From assembly GCA_900110015.1 (NCBI GenBank), contig FOCD01000001.1, positions 1,406,070 to 1,470,069 on the forward strand: DNA of 64,000 nucleotides, written 5' to 3'. Shown in pieces: positions 9,049-17,502 of this stretch; positions within the stretch are counted from its first letter, which is position 1; every line of letters begins with the position of its first letter. The translations under genes and the position numbers were made by a program. Source of the stretch: Terribacillus saccharophilus (GTDB taxonomy: Bacteria; Bacillota; Bacilli; Bacillales; Amphibacillaceae). Under the pieces are notes generated by a model that worked only from the letters and a program-made list of their open reading frames with translations, was not told the origin of the DNA and ran no database searches.

Positions 9049-9573
9049 TCAACGTTGTATCACAACATACTGCCGTTCACACCACCTGAATTTTCGAGCC
9101 AGATCAGCTACCTGATTTTCCTTGCTGATTGGAAAAGTTGCTCCTCCAGTTATGTATAGACCAGAATCCAAATGAATCACTGTATCACAAGCTGTACGGC
9201 GGGCAGCATCTTCCTCACCATCATAACAAGAGTACAACTCTATCTTCTCCCCAACCCATAGCCGCTCTTCTACAAATCGGAAAAGAGCTTCATAAGCAAG
9301 CCTTTCATCAGGACAATCTAATTCATATACAAACTTATTTGTAACATGCGGTATAGTGAGATCCCTCCTGCGCTCAACCGTAATACCAAGATATTCATCT
9401 TTGGTCTTATATATAAGCCAGTATTTCTGGCCCTTGATCTCATGCATCTGTCTAAAATAGACTTTTCTCAGCTCGTTTTCACCTATTTCTTCAGCAAGAA
9501 CCCACATTGGATTACTGCCATATTCCCCTTGCTGAAGTCTTTTATTAGCAACAAGATAGTGTTTTTCTGTCAT
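9049..9573 (-). CDS. hypothetical protein divergent from a MocR regulator
   Basis: 174-residue soluble protein beginning MTEKHYLVANKRLQQGEYG after SD GGTGG; a longer frame to 9606 has no better SD. Rich in aromatic and charged residues (KVYFRQMHEIKGQKYWLIYK, RFVEERLWVGEKIELYSCYDGEED), no signal peptide or membrane segment. I do not recognise the family. It shares a 100-bp divergent promoter region with a MocR-type regulator, so it may be regulated by it, and ends 6 bases from the HPr-like gene running toward it. Confidence 0.7.
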   Translation of the reverse strand: MTEKHYLVANKRLQQGEYGSNPMWVLAEEIGENELRKVYFRQMHEIKGQKYWLIYKTKDEYLGITVERRRDLTIPHVTNKFVYELDCPDERLAYEALFRFVEERLWVGEKIELYSCYDGEEDAARRTACDTVIHLDSGLYITGGATFPISKENQVADLARKFRWCERQYVVIQR

Positions 9574-9609
9574 ATTAATCCACCCATTCCTTCGTTCATC
9601 TATCACCTA

Positions 9610-9659
9610 CTATACTGGAAACATGCTATACTAACAGCACACTATAACAAGCTATAACA
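9610..9659. promoter_or_regulatory. direct-repeat array, probable MocR binding sites
   Basis: Four similar octamers in one orientation: CTATACTG (9610), CTATACTA (9626), CTATAACA (9642) and CTATAACA (9652), the last two exact repeats 10 bases apart. MocR regulators typically bind direct repeats in their own divergent promoter, which is where these lie. Confidence 0.5.
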
Positions 9660-9675
9660 CATAGGAGCAGTATAG

Positions 9676-11136
9676 ATGATTACTATTAATAAAAATGAAG
9701 CTATTCCGCTTTCTAAGCAAATATATGTTTCTTTCGTCGATAAAATCCGATCTGGTCTACTAACAGGCGGTACGAAACTACCTACAGTCAGACAGCTTGC
9801 AAAGGATATCGAGGTTAGTCTTGTAACTGTGATGAAGGCGTACAAACAGCTTGAAGAAGATGGATTCCTGGAATTGAGCAAAGGTAAAGGCACGTATGTT
9901 AAAAACCAGCAACATTCCGAACCTAGTAAAACAGGACATGATTTTGACTGGCAGCTGAGCATTCCCGATTATTTGCACCGTTCCCAATATGCTCGTTTTC
10001 AGGATTCGGATGCAAGTTACCATTTCTCCTCTTCGATGATTGATCCGGCATTATTCCCGAATCAATATATGGATCAGCTGATTGCACAAGTATTCATGCA
10101 AAATCCTCGTATTCTTTCGCAGTATGGCGGCATTCAAGGAGACCTGGCATTACGCGAGAAAATGGTACAAAACATGGAGAAATCCAAAATTACCACTACG
10201 CCAGAAAATCTTCTCATCACAAGCGGATCCCAGCAAGGTATTGACCTTGTCGCTCGTACATTTATCGGGCCTGGTGATGTTGTCATTATGGAAGCACCAA
10301 CTTATCCAGGTGCCATTGATGTCTTCCGCAGCCGCGGTGCAACAATCCTTACAGTTCCAGTTGATGAAGATGGCATGCGAGTAGATATGCTGCATAGCTT
10401 GTGTGAAAAACATAAACCAAAGCTAATTTATACAACGCCGACATTCCATAATCCGACCGGCACTATCATGCCGCTGCAGCGTCGTAAAGTGCTGCTCGAT
10501 ATCGCCGAAAGCCATCATTGTTTGATCATGGAGGATGATCCTTTCAGCGATATCTATTTTGACCGCAAGCCCCCGCTGCCTATCAAGAGTATGGATAAAA
10601 CAGGGCATGTTATTTACTTAAAAGGTTTGAGCAAAACAATCGCACCTGGATGCCGAATTGGTCTTATAGCAGCATCAGGATCAATTTTTAAGCGGCTGTA
10701 TGCAGCAAAAGCAAACATGGATCTCGGCAGTCCGCTTCTGCCTCAAAAGGTAATTCTTCCATTAGTGGATTCCACTAAAATGGAACAGCATTTAAAACGA
10801 CTGCGAGCTGCCTTAAAGAGTCGTCGGGATAGCGTCCTGGCAATACTGACAGAACAGGCACCATCTGGCGTTACATGGCATATTCCGAAGGGCGGCTTGA
10901 ATGTCTGGATTCAGCTGCCCGCTTGGCTGGATAGTAACGTCCTTTTATATGAAGCTAATAAGCGGCATGTCTCCTTCCTAACAGGTTCGGCTTGCTTTGC
11001 TATTGAGAATGAGCATAGTACATTCCGTCTCAGCTACTCCTATGCAAATGAAAAGCTATTACGCGAAGGCGTTATGATTCTCTGCGATATTATGCAGGCA
11101 ATGCAGCCTGCAAGCTCTTCTTCACCTACTTTTTAA
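9676..11136 (+). CDS. MocR-family regulator (GntR HTH fused to PLP aminotransferase-like domain)
   Basis: Chimeric regulator: residues 1-75 are a GntR winged helix (LPTVRQLAKDIEVSLVTVMKAYKQLEEDGFLELSKGKGTYV), the rest a fold-type I aminotransferase domain. PLP site features are present: NPTGTIMP, DDPFSDIYFD and the Schiff-base Lys in IYLKGLSKTIAPGCRIG. 486 residues is typical. Members sense PLP, amino acids or GABA. The pdxST genes lie 4 kb away on the other strand, so a PdxR role is conceivable but not supported by adjacency; the neighbouring divergent unknown gene is the nearer candidate target. Confidence 0.9.
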   Translation: MITINKNEAIPLSKQIYVSFVDKIRSGLLTGGTKLPTVRQLAKDIEVSLVTVMKAYKQLEEDGFLELSKGKGTYVKNQQHSEPSKTGHDFDWQLSIPDYLHRSQYARFQDSDASYHFSSSMIDPALFPNQYMDQLIAQVFMQNPRILSQYGGIQGDLALREKMVQNMEKSKITTTPENLLITSGSQQGIDLVARTFIGPGDVVIMEAPTYPGAIDVFRSRGATILTVPVDEDGMRVDMLHSLCEKHKPKLIYTTPTFHNPTGTIMPLQRRKVLLDIAESHHCLIMEDDPFSDIYFDRKPPLPIKSMDKTGHVIYLKGLSKTIAPGCRIGLIAASGSIFKRLYAAKANMDLGSPLLPQKVILPLVDSTKMEQHLKRLRAALKSRRDSVLAILTEQAPSGVTWHIPKGGLNVWIQLPAWLDSNVLLYEANKRHVSFLTGSACFAIENEHSTFRLSYSYANEKLLREGVMILCDIMQAMQPASSSSPTF

Positions 11137-11172
11137 AAGCAAGATGAGAGTATCCCTGCTTCTTTTGGTAAC

Positions 11173-11522
11173 AAAAAGGCTGGGACAAAAGTGTTTTAGC
11201 TAGATAAAAACCCGAGCTATATTACAAGTCTTCATACGAAGATTTGTAATATAGCTCGGGTTTTTCATTTTGTACACTTTATTAGCGTAGGCAGAGTACG
11301 GAGACTCCTCGGAAATACAAACCAATTTCCTTCGTGCGAGGTGAAACTCTCGAAGCATTCCTTGTCCTACGGGAACAGCGCGAGCTGAAGACCCCGCAGT
11401 GGCGAACTTTCCACGAGGAGGCTGAGGCCGTGCCCGTGGAAAGCGGAGTGTTCTGCCGAAGCGACGCTCAAGAATATTATTCAATTTTAAGCACTTGAAT
11501 TTTAATTATGTCCCAGCCTCTT
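11173..11522. repeat. dispersed structured repeat element, copy 2
   Basis: About 350 bp, opposite orientation to the copy at 2297-2587. Ends are AAAAAGGCTGGGACAAAA and ATGTCCCAGCCTCTT. Near the left end a long hairpin has arms CCCGAGCTATATTACAA and TTGTAATATAGCTCGGG. It is about 60 bp longer than copy 1, the extra sequence lying between the hairpin and the conserved GC-rich core. The right end overlaps the stop codon of the Zn-ribbon gene. Confidence 0.85.
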
Positions 11523-11724
11523 AACCAAGAAATAGATCCAAAATATTACTGCCTTCTGAAGATTGCTTATTATAAAATTCCGAATAACCACATTGTGTAC
11601 ACGAAATCACCAAAAATTGATTGTGCTGTACATCAAATAATTTCGACAGACCAGTTCCTGTCATCGCAACTTCCTTTTGTGAAACCTCCGTACCGCCGCA
11701 TTTTACACAACCTCTTTCACGCAT
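11521..11724 (-). CDS. zinc-ribbon nucleic-acid-binding protein, DUF2082-like
   Basis: 67-residue protein with two CxxC knuckles, CVKC (6-9) and CTQC (about 42-45), and the conserved centre KEVAMTGTGLSKLFDVQHNQF followed by CGYSEFYN, characteristic of the small Zn-ribbon family DUF2082. ATG at 11724 has SD aaagga; a GTG three codons upstream abuts the SD and is unlikely. The stop codon is the first triplet inside the terminal repeat of the dispersed element, which may serve as its terminator. Function of the family is not established. Confidence 0.8.
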   Translation of the reverse strand: MRERGCVKCGGTEVSQKEVAMTGTGLSKLFDVQHNQFLVISCTQCGYSEFYNKQSSEGSNILDLFLG

Positions 11725-11868
11725 GTATGCCACTTCCTTTATCTTTTCTCTTTTATACGTAGAAAAGATATTACAAGTTTCAACTTATTACCAGATGATT
11801 ACATAAATGATATAATATGATATTCAATAAATTTAATACACATTATGAGACACAAAGTGAGTGAGTAT

Positions 11869-12237
11869 ATGAAAAAAGCAGTAGTTGGTATTCTGATAGT
11901 TTGTTTATATTGTTTTCCCTATGTTTATAATTCCATGTACCAAGATTTTACTTATCGCTCTATGCTTGGGTATTTAATTATGCTTGTGGCGACTTTACTT
12001 CTTCCTTTTTTCGGGAAACTTTTTAGTCATCCAATCTATCTACTTATTGGTAATATATTATCGGTAATAATATCATTTTATTTCATTAATGAAATGTCAT
12101 GGAATGAAGACTGGGGCGGCTATTTTAAGCCTCTAACTCCAAATCAACTATTAATTTTTGCTAGTGTTTTATTTTTAATTCCTCAGTTCGTCGCTATGCG
12201 GTTAGCTAAGAAGTTAAAAGATAAAGCTAAAGGGTGA
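11869..12237 (+). CDS. hypothetical small membrane protein
   Basis: 122-residue protein with about four transmembrane helices (VVGILIVCLYCFPYVY, MLGYLIMLVATLLLPFF, IYLLIGNILSVIISFYF, LLIFASVLFLIPQFVAM) and a basic C-terminus (KKLKDKAKG). ATG at 11869 is preferred over 11845, which has no SD, although the SD of either is weak. I do not recognise the family. It is monocistronic, closed by a strong terminator. Confidence 0.6.
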   Translation: MKKAVVGILIVCLYCFPYVYNSMYQDFTYRSMLGYLIMLVATLLLPFFGKLFSHPIYLLIGNILSVIISFYFINEMSWNEDWGGYFKPLTPNQLLIFASVLFLIPQFVAMRLAKKLKDKAKG

Positions 12238-12275
12238 AGTTGCCTATTTCTTCAATACTTATTAACCATAGAAAT

Positions 12276-12309
12276 GAGGAGTCAGTTCAATTAGACTGAC
12301 TCCTCTTTT
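12276..12309 (+). terminator. rho-independent terminator
   Basis: 11-bp stem GAGGAGTCAGT / ACTGACTCCTC followed by TTTTATTTA, 38 bases after the membrane protein stop. Confidence 0.85.
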
Positions 12310-12539
12310 ATTTACTATATTTCTATTATTCCTGTTATCGCGTGCCCATCAAAGAACCACGCATATTTCATTATTGCAGAGGGCTTAAGAATGATGTTTA
12401 ACCGTTGTAGTATTAGGAAAATTATTAAGGACTTATTCATTTTACAATCAGACTGAATAATAACTCTTCACTTATGACTTAACGTACATATTTTCTAGCT
12501 AGTAACTTATTATCCTACATACATAAGGGGAATCACACT

Positions 12540-13430
12540 ATGAGGAAATTAAAGCACAGCATAGCAGCTATTGGTTTATCATCTCTACTTGTAGCTGCAG
12601 GTTGCAGTAACGATGATTCAAACGGCGATGATTTTAGTGAAAATGTTAACTACACTATTAGCGGAATCGAATCAGGCGCGGGAATTATGCAAGCAGCTGA
12701 TAGAGCGCTAGATGAATATGATTCACTGGAAGGTTGGACATTATTACCATCTTCTACTGGTCCAATGGCAATCGCCCTTGATAATGCTATTAGAGATGAA
12801 GACCCCATTATAATTACAGGATGGACACCACATTGGATGTTTGCTAAATATGATTTGAAATATTTGGAGGATCCAAAAAAAGCGCTCGGCGAAACGGAAC
12901 ACATCAGTACAATGGCGCGTGAGGGGTTAGAAAAAGATAATCCCGATGCATACAAGTTGCTGGATCAATTTAAATGGTCAGTGGAAGAAATAGAATCTGT
13001 CATGCTGGAAGCGAGTGAAGAAGGTGACCCCGAAGCAGCTGCTCGTAATTGGATAGAAGATAACCCAGACAGAGTTGCTGAATGGACTAATGGAGTTGCT
13101 GAAGGAAACGGGCAGGAAATCAGCCTTACATACACGGAGCAGGATACAGAGCTAGCATCAACGAATGTCTTGAAACACGTATTTGAAGATTTGGGATATG
13201 AAGTCACTATCACTCCTGTAGACATAGCTATAATGTGGCAGTCAGTCGCTACAGGAGAAGCTGATGCCACGTTAGGCGGATGGCTGCCAACTACTCATGG
13301 AGATTTGTATAATGAATATAAAGATCAATTAGTAGACTTAGGTGCTAATCTAGAAGGCGCAAAATTAGGTTTGGTTGTCCCAAGCTACGTTGAAGCAGAT
13401 TCTATTGAGGATTTAAAACCCAAAGAATAG
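12540..13430 (+). CDS. opuAC: glycine betaine-binding lipoprotein, OpuAC-like, orphan
   Basis: Extracellular substrate-binding lipoprotein of an osmoprotectant ABC transporter. Residues 1-22 are a lipoprotein signal (LLVAAGC, Cys22). Domains follow B. subtilis OpuAC along the whole length, including GIESGAGIM, IIITGWTPHWMFAKYDLKYL and the C-terminal SIEDLK. Of the three Trp that cage the betaine in OpuAC, two are kept (Trp95, Trp248) with the neighbouring His253; the third (Trp178 of mature OpuAC) is Gln201 here. No ATPase or permease gene adjoins; it has its own promoter region and terminator. It may serve a transporter encoded elsewhere or have altered specificity. Confidence 0.88.
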   Translation: MRKLKHSIAAIGLSSLLVAAGCSNDDSNGDDFSENVNYTISGIESGAGIMQAADRALDEYDSLEGWTLLPSSTGPMAIALDNAIRDEDPIIITGWTPHWMFAKYDLKYLEDPKKALGETEHISTMAREGLEKDNPDAYKLLDQFKWSVEEIESVMLEASEEGDPEAAARNWIEDNPDRVAEWTNGVAEGNGQEISLTYTEQDTELASTNVLKHVFEDLGYEVTITPVDIAIMWQSVATGEADATLGGWLPTTHGDLYNEYKDQLVDLGANLEGAKLGLVVPSYVEADSIEDLKPKE

Positions 13431-13442
13431 TATATAGACAAA

Positions 13443-13479
13443 AAAGAGGAATCTGTCCTAAAGGGACTGATTCCTCTTT
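13443..13479. terminator. bidirectional terminator
   Basis: Stem AAAGAGGAATC / GATTCCTCTTT, extended by GTCC/GGAC, between the convergent opuAC and aldehyde dehydrogenase genes. Confidence 0.85.
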
Positions 13480-13483
13480 ACAT

Positions 13484-14788
13484 TTATTTATTTGTGCGCT
13501 TCAGGATGCTCTTATAATGAGAAAAAGTATCAAAGCTTGCTTTACCGTGATATGCTCCCATACCGCTTGCACCGACTCCTCCGAATGGAAGATAGTGAGA
13601 AGTCATATGGCTGATTGTATCGTTGATTGCGCCACCGCCAAATGAAATGCTGTTTAAGATTTCATCCTGAAAACTTTCATCTTCCGAGAACAGATAAAGT
13701 GCAAGTGGTTTAGGTCGTTTCACGATTCGATCTACCATGTCAGTTGGATCGTCATATGTGATAACCGGTAAGATCGGTCCAAAGATTTCATCCTGCATAA
13801 TTGGATCGTCCCACGAAATAGAATCAAGAATTGTTGGTTCAATAATAAGCTGAGAACGGTCGGATTGTCCGCCTGCTGCAATTGTTCCGTTATTCAAGAA
13901 GCCTGCAAGACGATCAAAATGTCTTTCACTTACCACATGCCCAAAGTTAGGATTTTGAACGATGTTTTCTCCGTACGTTGCAGTGATGACTTCTTTCAGT
14001 TTTTCCAACAATGTTTCTTTCACACTGCTATGAACAAGAAGGTAATCCGGTGCAACACATGTCTGCCCGGCATTGGCAAATTTGCCGCGAGCAATTCGCA
14101 AAGCTGCTTCATCCAAATTCGCATCCTTATGGACGATCGTCGGACTTTTACCACCAAGCTCCAATGTCATAGGCGTCAAATGCTTAGCTGCAGCTTCTGC
14201 CACGATTTTACCGACGCCAGTGCTTCCTGTGAAAAAGATGTAGTCAAAGTCTTCTTTAAGAAGTGCAGTACTTGTTTCTACTTCCCCTTCAACAACACTC
14301 AAATATTCTTCCGGGAAGTTATCATTGATGATTGTTGAGAGTATTGCTGACGTTTTGGGCGTCAATTCAGATGGTTTCAATACAGCGGTATTCCCTCCTG
14401 CAATCGCCCCTACCAATGGGGATACTGCCAGCTGGAATGGGTAGTTCCATGGTGCAATTACTAGCGCAGATCCATAAGGTTCTGGCTTGATGAAGCTTTT
14501 TGCTCCTTCATGAGAAGCTGCTGTAGGCACTTCCTTTGTTTCTGCCCATGACTCCAGATTCTCTAAAGTGAAGTTAATTTCAGCTAAAACAAGACCAACC
14601 TCGGCACGTTTAGCTTCCATTTCAGATTTGTTCAAGTCCTGCTTCACTGCGTCCAGAATGTTTTGTTCATGCTTTTGGATTAAATCTTTCAATCTATTTA
14701 GTGTATCTATACGAAATTGTACTTCCTTCGTTTGTCCGCTTCTGAAGAAAGTACGCTGTTTCATCAAAAGGTCTTGATAGTTCTCCAT
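13484..14788 (-). CDS. NAD(P)-dependent aldehyde dehydrogenase (YwdH-like, class 3 type)
   Basis: 434-residue cytoplasmic oxidoreductase that converts aldehydes to acids. Catalytic Cys lies in FANAGQTCVAPDYLL, general base Glu in TLELGGKSPTIV, and the cofactor loop in FTGSTGVGKIV. The short form lacking an N-terminal extension, and the C-terminal motif LPFGGVGASGMGAYHG, place it with fatty-aldehyde/class 3 enzymes such as YwdH. ATG 14788 (MENYQDLLMKQ) has SD aaggaga; the open frame extends 15 codons further without SD. Monocistronic. Confidence 0.9.
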   Translation of the reverse strand: MENYQDLLMKQRTFFRSGQTKEVQFRIDTLNRLKDLIQKHEQNILDAVKQDLNKSEMEAKRAEVGLVLAEINFTLENLESWAETKEVPTAASHEGAKSFIKPEPYGSALVIAPWNYPFQLAVSPLVGAIAGGNTAVLKPSELTPKTSAILSTIINDNFPEEYLSVVEGEVETSTALLKEDFDYIFFTGSTGVGKIVAEAAAKHLTPMTLELGGKSPTIVHKDANLDEAALRIARGKFANAGQTCVAPDYLLVHSSVKETLLEKLKEVITATYGENIVQNPNFGHVVSERHFDRLAGFLNNGTIAAGGQSDRSQLIIEPTILDSISWDDPIMQDEIFGPILPVITYDDPTDMVDRIVKRPKPLALYLFSEDESFQDEILNSISFGGGAINDTISHMTSHYLPFGGVGASGMGAYHGKASFDTFSHYKSILKRTNK

Positions 14789-14945
14789 CTTAAACTCTCC
14801 TTTGCAATAATGAGATGATTCATTCAATTGCATACAATTAGTTGACGTATCAAATATTCAACGAGAAAAAATATAATACACAGCAGAATAGATTGCAAGA
14901 GATACGAATTGGAGATACAAAGGGAAAATAAACCACATAACATAC

Positions 14946-14982
14946 AAAAAAAAGAAGATCACCAAATGATCTTCTTTTTTTT
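14946..14982. terminator. terminator after pdxST
   Basis: Stem AAAAGAAGATC / GATCTTCTTTT with long A and T runs on either side, just beyond the pdxT stop. Confidence 0.85.
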
Positions 14983-14998
14983 GTGAATACTATTAAGC

Positions 14999-15574
14999 TT
15001 ATACAGCAGTATTTTTTACCATTTCAACGAAATAACCTATCAACCGAGTATCTGCAGTAAGCTCCGGATGAAATGCAGTCGCCAAGTAGTGCCCATCTCT
15101 TGCCGCTACAATCCGGCCTGTATCTTCACTAAGCACTTCAACTTCTGGTCCTGCCTCAAGAATATAAGGCGCCCGGATAAATACAGCAGGGAAATCCTGT
15201 GCCACTCCTTTGATTTCAAGATCTGTTTCAAAGCTATCCACCTGACGGCCAAAAGCATTTCGTTCTACTGTCACATCCATCAAACCAAGATGACTCGTCT
15301 CCTGGTTGTTAATGCGTTTTGCCAGCAGAATCATACCTGCACACGTACCGAAAATTGGCTTTCCAGCCGCACCAAAAGCTTTTAACGGCTCCAGGAAATC
15401 ATAACGATCAATTAATCTGCGCATTGCAGTACTCTCACCGCCTGGGAGAATCAATCCATCCAATTCTGCCAGCTGCTCCACCCGTTTGACCAGAATAGCT
15501 TCTGCTCCAACCGCTTCTACTGTCCGTGCATGCTCCTGCACAGCACCTTGAAGTGCTAAAACACCAATTTTCAT
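14999..15574 (-). CDS. pdxT: pyridoxal 5'-phosphate synthase glutaminase subunit PdxT
   Basis: Class I glutaminase supplying ammonia to PdxS in the DXP-independent PLP pathway. 191 residues. Nucleophile Cys78 in FGTCAGM and the HPE pair in [10 protein letters not shown] complete the triad; [10 protein letters not shown] and LPGGEST are family hallmarks. ATG 15574 has SD ggaga; the frame runs further upstream into pdxS but that start is not family-like. It follows pdxS by 25 bases in one operon, making the PdxS-PdxT complex. Confidence 0.96.
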   Translation of the reverse strand: MKIGVLALQGAVQEHARTVEAVGAEAILVKRVEQLAELDGLILPGGESTAMRRLIDRYDFLEPLKAFGAAGKPIFGTCAGMILLAKRINNQETSHLGLMDVTVERNAFGRQVDSFETDLEIKGVAQDFPAVFIRAPYILEAGPEVEVLSEDTGRIVAARDGHYLATAFHPELTADTRLIGYFVEMVKNTAV

Positions 15575-15599
15575 CGAGCAGTTCTCTCCTTCCCTTACC

Positions 15600-16484
15600 T
15601 TACCAGCCTCGTTCCTGCATTCTATCTTCTGGAGACAAACTAGCAATATCGATTCCTTTCATCGGTGTACCCAGTCCTTTTGATAGTTCTGCAATTAGCT
15701 TATAATCCTGATAATGCGTAGTCGCTTCAACGATTGCTTTAGCAAATTTTGCTGGGTTATCAGATTTAAAAATACCAGAACCAACGAACACACCATCCGC
15801 TCCAAGCTGCATCATTAGTGCTGCATCTGCTGGTGTCGCTACACCGCCGGCAGCAAAGTTTACGACCGGAAGCTTGCCAGCTTCACGAATTTGAAGTAAT
15901 ACGTCGTATGGTGCACCAAGATCTTTGGCAAATGTCATCACTTCATCCAAATCCATAGAGATTAGTTTGCGAACTTGGGACTGCACCTTACGCATATGAC
16001 GTACAGCTTCAACGATATTACCTGTTCCTGGCTCTCCTTTCGTCCGGAGCATAGAAGCACCTTCTCCGATACGGCGGGCAGCTTCGCCAAGATCGCGACT
16101 TCCGCACACGAACGGTACCGTGAATTCACTTTTGTTCAAATGATACTCTTCATCCGCTGGTGTCAACACTTCACTTTCATCTATATAATCGACACCCATC
16201 GCTTCCAGCACACGCGCTTCCACAATATGTCCAATTCGAGCCTTAGCCATGACCGGGATAGAAACAGCATTCAATACCTCTTCTGTAATTGTCGGATCCG
16301 CCATTCGCGCAACACCGCCAGCAGCACGAATATCAGAAGGCACACGCTCAAGTGCCATAACCGCTACTGCACCAGCTTCCTCAGCAATCTTTGCCTGCTC
16401 CGCATTCACCACATCCATGATGACGCCACCCTTTTGCATTTCCGCCATACCTCGTTTTACTAAATCTGTTCCTGTTTTCGCCAT
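15600..16484 (-). CDS. pdxS: pyridoxal 5'-phosphate synthase lyase subunit PdxS
   Basis: Forms PLP from ribose 5-phosphate, glyceraldehyde 3-phosphate and ammonia as a dodecamer with PdxT. 294 residues starting [20 protein letters not shown], with SD ggagg. The two catalytic lysines are Lys81 (VMAKARIGH) and Lys149 ([11 protein letters not shown]). The phosphate loop [12 protein letters not shown] is present. First gene of the pdxST operon. No PdxR gene is adjacent. Confidence 0.97.
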   Translation of the reverse strand: MAKTGTDLVKRGMAEMQKGGVIMDVVNAEQAKIAEEAGAVAVMALERVPSDIRAAGGVARMADPTITEEVLNAVSIPVMAKARIGHIVEARVLEAMGVDYIDESEVLTPADEEYHLNKSEFTVPFVCGSRDLGEAARRIGEGASMLRTKGEPGTGNIVEAVRHMRKVQSQVRKLISMDLDEVMTFAKDLGAPYDVLLQIREAGKLPVVNFAAGGVATPADAALMMQLGADGVFVGSGIFKSDNPAKFAKAIVEATTHYQDYKLIAELSKGLGTPMKGIDIASLSPEDRMQERGW

Positions 16485-16583
16485 GTTGACTCCTCCTGCT
16501 CCTCTTTCCCGTTGTCGGAAAAGTTTGATAGGAGTATTGTACATATCATCAGGGTATAACACGCAAGCTTTGAATATAACAAT

Positions 16584-17129
16584 TTAGTATGCTGAATACT
16601 TTTGCAGGAGTCGGTCGTATTCTTTCCAGAAGTCTGTATACATATCTTGGTCGTATTCGTCTTCTATCTCTTTCGCCTTCGAGCTCTCGAATAGTGCTTT
16701 TGCTTGTTTTGCAAATTGTAAGATCTCTTGTTCATACACAATCTTTTTTACAGATACACGTATATCCGGATATTCGATTTTCCCTTCTGTCAGACTAGTA
16801 CTTGTGAATTTAATGAAGTTTGACAGAAATACTTCGTCTCCATTGTGTTGAACTGACCAGTGAATAGAGATTGGACATCCAGACATTAGCATCGCCCCAC
16901 ATCCATGGAGGATCAATCCTTCCTCGCAGTCTGGATTACTTATATAATCCGCATCTAGTGTACGAAGTAAAGCTAGCGCGGATTCACTGATTCCCCATTC
17001 TTCTTTTACACCAGCGCTGGTTATTTTAGCACCGCCTATCTCTAGATGTATCTCTCCATGTGAGCATAAGTCTTCTTTTTCATCAGATAGCCAATATTGT
17101 GACTCAATTTTTATACTAAATGGTTTCAT
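16584..17129 (-). CDS. hypothetical protein
   Basis: 181-residue soluble protein, start ATG 17129 with SD aaagga. An N-terminal beta-rich part (SHGEIHLEIGGAKITSAGVKEEW), a central segment with three Cys (DCEEGLILHGCGAMLMSGCP) and a helical, strongly charged C-terminus (AKALFESSKAKEIEDEYDQDMYTDFWKEYDRLL). Such layouts occur among bacterial immunity and other contact-system proteins, but I see no toxin gene nearby and do not assign a family. It ends about 100 bases from pdxS on the same strand with no clear terminator, so some readthrough is possible. Confidence 0.7.
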   Translation of the reverse strand: MKPFSIKIESQYWLSDEKEDLCSHGEIHLEIGGAKITSAGVKEEWGISESALALLRTLDADYISNPDCEEGLILHGCGAMLMSGCPISIHWSVQHNGDEVFLSNFIKFTSTSLTEGKIEYPDIRVSVKKIVYEQEILQFAKQAKALFESSKAKEIEDEYDQDMYTDFWKEYDRLLQKYSAY

Positions 17130-17463
17130 ACATTATCCTTTTACTTTCTATAATTAGTACTTTATTGGGATTAATAATTCAATTGTATTATCGGCTGCTT
17201 TTTACTTCTACTCATTTTAACAATCATCTATGATATAAGCTTTTAGAGCCTTCGGAATAAATAGTCCTCCAACAGCTAACAAAGCGTTCGTAAAAGTAAG
17301 AAAACAAAAGTTTAGTTTCTATAACCTTCATATGAAATTTACAACCCATGGTAAGGTATTTACTCCGCTTTTTATTGACCAAATAAGTAAGTAGCTAAAT
17401 TGTTAAATTTTTATCCGATGAAACAGAAAACGTAGATATAAAAAACAGATTTACTTGTGATAA
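17130..17463. other. intergenic, no gene seen
   Basis: About 330 bases of AT-rich DNA with stops in all frames. It must carry the promoter of the leftward unknown gene; I see no repeat, RNA or operator of note. Confidence 0.6.
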
Positions 17464-17497
17464 AAAATCCCTCTCAAGAAAGCTTGGGAGGGATTTT
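17464..17497. terminator. terminator after CNNM-type transporter
   Basis: Stem AAAATCCCTC / GAGGGATTTT with T tract on the minus strand, 5 bases after the stop. Confidence 0.85.
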
Positions 17498-17502
17498 CTA
17501 AA

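Noticed and set aside
9676..11136. Calling the MocR gene pdxR
   Set aside because: pdxST is 4 kb away with five intervening genes and no shared operator was seen; family membership alone does not give that target.
11200..11484. 94-codon open frame in the right dispersed repeat
   Set aside because: Same reason; no SD, and it reads through the hairpin arms.
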